Positions 61,214-64,000 of a stretch of 64,000 nt of DNA are shown here, piece after piece. Within the stretch, counting starts at the first letter, position 1. Each line of letters starts with the position of its first letter. Below the pieces are notes generated by a model, which was not told the DNA's origin, made no database searches, and worked only from the letters and a program-made list of their open reading frames with translations. The stretch is from Moringa oleifera. Its lineage: Eukaryota; Streptophyta; Magnoliopsida; Brassicales; Moringaceae. The position numbers and the translations under genes were made by a program. The stretch lies in assembly GCA_021397835.1 (NCBI GenBank), contig JAJFZO010000575.1, forward strand, positions 3,105,001-3,169,000, given 5' to 3'.

Positions 61214-61220
61214 TATATAA
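61214..61220 (+). promoter_or_regulatory. Probable TATA box of the xylosidase gene
   Basis: TATATAA, 57 bases before the last base preceding the chosen ATG at 61277. A start near 61245 and a leader of about 30 nt would follow. Confidence 0.65.
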
Positions 61221-61276
61221 GTACGAGCGTCTTCTCCATTTACATCCCATCTATCTTTCCTAGAGGTACGTCGACC

Positions 61277-64000
61277 ATGGCTCACAACGTCCACTTTCTT
61301 TCTGTTTCTCTTCTTGTTGCATTTTTAGCTTTCAGTACTGCAGCTAGACACTCCACTCTTACCCAACACAGCCGAAAGTCCTTACTGAAGGCTTCTCCAA
61401 CTGATGCTGATCTTGATGTCCCTCCCAGTGATGCTCTTAATGTCCCCGGTAAATATGGCCATGTCTGTGACCAGTCAAGGTTTTCAGAGCTGGGCTTGGA
61501 AATGGCTGAGTTCACGTACTGCGATTCGTCCCTTCCATTCGAGGTTAGGGCAAAGGACCTGGTGGACAGGATGGAGCTGATCGAGAAGGTGCAGCAGCTA
61601 GGAGACAAAGCCTCAGGCGTGCCCAGGTTAGGGTTGCCCAGGTACGAGTGGTGGTCCGAGGCATTACATGGTGTCTCTAATGTTGGTCCAGGCACCTATT
61701 TTGATGAAGTTATTCCTGGCGCAACCAGCTTCCCTACTGTTATCCTCACCGCTGCGGCTTTCAACCAATCCCTCTGGAAGACCATCGGCAAGGTACTTAA
61801 TTAGCTATACAACAATACAATCACTGAACTTATGCTTGATTAACAAAGCAAATACTTCTTATAATCTTGGTATTATGCATACTTTAAATTGTATCTTCCT
61901 TTCACATTTTCATTAATCACATGTAATGGATCTTCATGCAGGCTGTTTCAACTGAAGCTAGAGCAATGTACAATCTTGGACGTGCAGGATTGACATATTG
62001 GAGTCCTAACATAAACGTGGTGAGGGACCCTAGATGGGGAAGAGCCCTAGAGACACCAGGCGAAGATCCTTTCGTGGTAGGAACTTATGCTGCCAATTAC
62101 GTGAGAGGCTTACAAGACATCGAAGGAACTGAAAACAGCACCGATTTGAATTCCAGACCTCTAAAGGTTTCGGCATGTTGCAAGCATTACGCTGCTTATG
62201 ATGTCGATGCCTGGCTTGGGGTTGATCGCTACCATTTTGATGCACGAGTAAGTTATAAGTTACCAATTAGGGACCGTAGTGATCTTGTACTGTGATGATC
62301 ATAACACTGAGTAAGTTTTGTTTTCTTCTTTTTGAAGGTGACCCAGCAAGATATGTTGGAGACGTTCCTTAGTCCCTTTGAAATGTGCGTCAAAGATGGT
62401 GATGTTAGCAGTGTTATGTGCTCTTATAATAAAGTCAACGGAGTTCCTACATGTGCTGATCCATTACTCCTTGAAGGGACTGTCAGAGGAAAATGGAATC
62501 TTCATGGGTATATATCCAGCACTGAATCCATTTGGAAATTCTAAATACTAATCTTATTATTAATTATCATCCCATTTAGTTCACCTTATGTGATCTTTCT
62601 GCAGATATATCGTCTCTGATTGCGATTCTATTGAGGTCATAGTGGATTCTCAGAAGTGGCTCGGTGACACAAAAGAAGATGCTGTGGCTCAAGTGTTAAA
62701 TGCGGGTTAGTCCTCTACTAGCCATATGGATGAACTCAAGACTGGTTTTTCAATTAAAGAACTAATGGGTTTGATCTGTGTCGATTAATTCAGGCCTGGA
62801 TCTAGACTGTGGAGTTTTCTACCCACAAGCCCTTCAAAATTCGGTGATGTTAGGGAAAGTGAGGGAGCAACAACTAGACAGGTCGCTTAAATACCTATAT
62901 GTTGTGCTCATGCGGCTTGGATTCTTTGATGGAAGCTCTTCTTTTCAGTCACTTGGCAAGGAGGTCGTGTGTGCCGATGAAAATATTGAGTTAGCAAGAG
63001 AAGCAGCCAGAGAAGGGATAGTGCTTTTGAAGAACGATAACGAAACACTCCCTTTGAGTTCGGGCAAATTTAAGAACCTAGCAATAATCGGACCACATGC
63101 CAATGCTACGTCAGTGATGGTCGGAAACTATGCAGGTCTGAACTGAACTTATCTCATTAATCATTTTGAGAATCGATGTATTTTCAATTACTCAAATTAA
63201 CTAGATCATGCTCTCTCTGTAGGTATCCCTTGCGGTTTCGTCTCTCCTCTTGACGGCTTCTCCGCAATTGGAGAAGTGACCTATGAAATGGGATGTGGTG
63301 AGGTTGCATGTAAGAATGATTCCATGATCTTTCCTGCCATGGAAGCAGCAAAGAAAGCAGACGCTACGATTCTTGTGATGGGTCTGGATTTATCAGTTGA
63401 AGCTGAAAGCTTGGATAGAGTTGATCTCCTGCTTCCAGGATATCAACCCCAACTGATTAACCAAGTTGCAGCATACGCCAAAGGTCCAGTGATTCTAGTA
63501 ATCATGTCTGCTGGTGGAGTTGATATCTCTTTTGCCAAGGACAACGCTAAGATTCAAGGCATCCTGTGGGCTGGTTATCCTGGTGAACAGGGCGGCAATG
63601 CCATTGCAGATGTCGTCTTCGGGAAATACAATCCTGGTAAGCTCTCCTCTCTATCATTGGACATTGAGGGGAACCAAAAAAAAAGCCCATTGATACTGCT
63701 TAGATCAGAATTGGTTAATATTTTTGATGGCCTGTCTGATTTTAGGTGGAAGATTGCCACTTACATGGCATGAAGCTGCCTACGTCGACCAGCTACCAAT
63801 GACATCCTTGAAACTGAGAGCAGATGATAGCTTAGGCTATCCTGGAAGAACCTACAAGTTCTTCAATGGCTCAACGGTTTACCCTTTTGCTTACGGACTA
63901 AGCTACACAAAGTTCCAGTACCAAACACAAACACAAACTACAATTGTACTCAATATTAAGCTGAGCAATCTCCAACACTGCCACAACATGAACTACACCG
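61277..64000 (+). CDS. BXL: Beta-D-xylosidase / alpha-L-arabinofuranosidase, glycoside hydrolase family 3 (3' part beyond window)
   Basis: A secreted cell-wall enzyme that trims xylose and arabinose from xylan and arabinan side chains. Exons so far: 61277-61792, 61942-62247, 62338-62507, 62605-62705, 62794-63135, 63223-63636 and 63746 to the window end. All junctions stay in frame. [19 protein letters not shown] is a signal peptide, so secretion to the wall is expected. The ATG at 61277 is chosen because upstream in-frame codons lie before or at the inferred start site. Conserved blocks are [34 protein letters not shown] and [15 protein letters not shown]. The catalytic nucleophile motif is VSDCDS (Asp about 336), followed by GLDLDCG and [19 protein letters not shown]. 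The C-terminal fibronectin-III-like domain is only begun. The sequence is closest in style to Arabidopsis BXL3/BXL4. About 700 residues are visible; the full protein is usually about 770-780. Confidence 0.93.

Noticed and set aside
61282..61695. 137-codon minus-strand ORF opposite xylosidase exon 1
   Set aside because: An antisense shadow; the plus strand encodes a clear GH3 N-terminus.

Overview
The window is nuclear DNA from a flowering plant. Every gene resembles a known angiosperm family, the genes carry many short GT-AG introns, and AT-rich intergenic blocks separate moderately GC-rich exons. A core eudicot, perhaps a woody one, fits best. I cannot name the genus from sequence alone.

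Layout, left to right. 1-4087 is a decayed L1-type LINE. It ends just before exon 2 of a novel plant SNARE gene (NPSN13-like, +, 4362-7760), whose exon 1 is not in the window, so the LINE most likely sits inside intron 1. Converging on it is a 9-exon sugar-phosphate/phosphate translocator gene (-, 12766-8932). A 6 kb AT-rich gap follows. Next is a convergent pair of kinase genes: a short-ectodomain receptor-like kinase (+, 20503-23057) and a PTI1-like cytoplasmic kinase (-, 26695-23866). After a second AT-rich gap come a large SBP-box gene of the SPL1/SPL12 type (+, 33982-39750, 10 exons, 1030 aa) and a chloroplast PPR gene like Arabidopsis EMB2750 (+, 40835-42722).

An inverted ABC-transporter pair occupies 44351-54283. 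The + copy is a broken PDR-type ABCG relic that keeps both ends but lost the middle. The - copy is intact (24 exons, 1433 aa), and the two face each other tail to tail about 230 bp apart. A tRNA-Gly(UCC) gene lies just upstream of the intact transporter. Next come an S-adenosylmethionine synthetase gene (-, 58046-56865) with a 5'-leader intron, and finally a GH3 beta-xylosidase/arabinofuranosidase gene (+, from 61277) cut by the window end. Its promoter carries a degenerate tandem duplication.

The genes look unrelated in function, as is usual in plant chromosomes; there is no operon-like logic and I see no convincing biosynthetic cluster. For the genes annotated as complete, summed exon lengths are multiples of three and every junction is GT-AG, so these models are internally consistent. 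The most unusual structures are the LINE in the SNARE intron, the inverted ABCG gene/relic pair, the duplicated promoter segment before the xylosidase gene and the hexamer array in the SAM synthetase leader intron. I did not find a clearly new molecular system.
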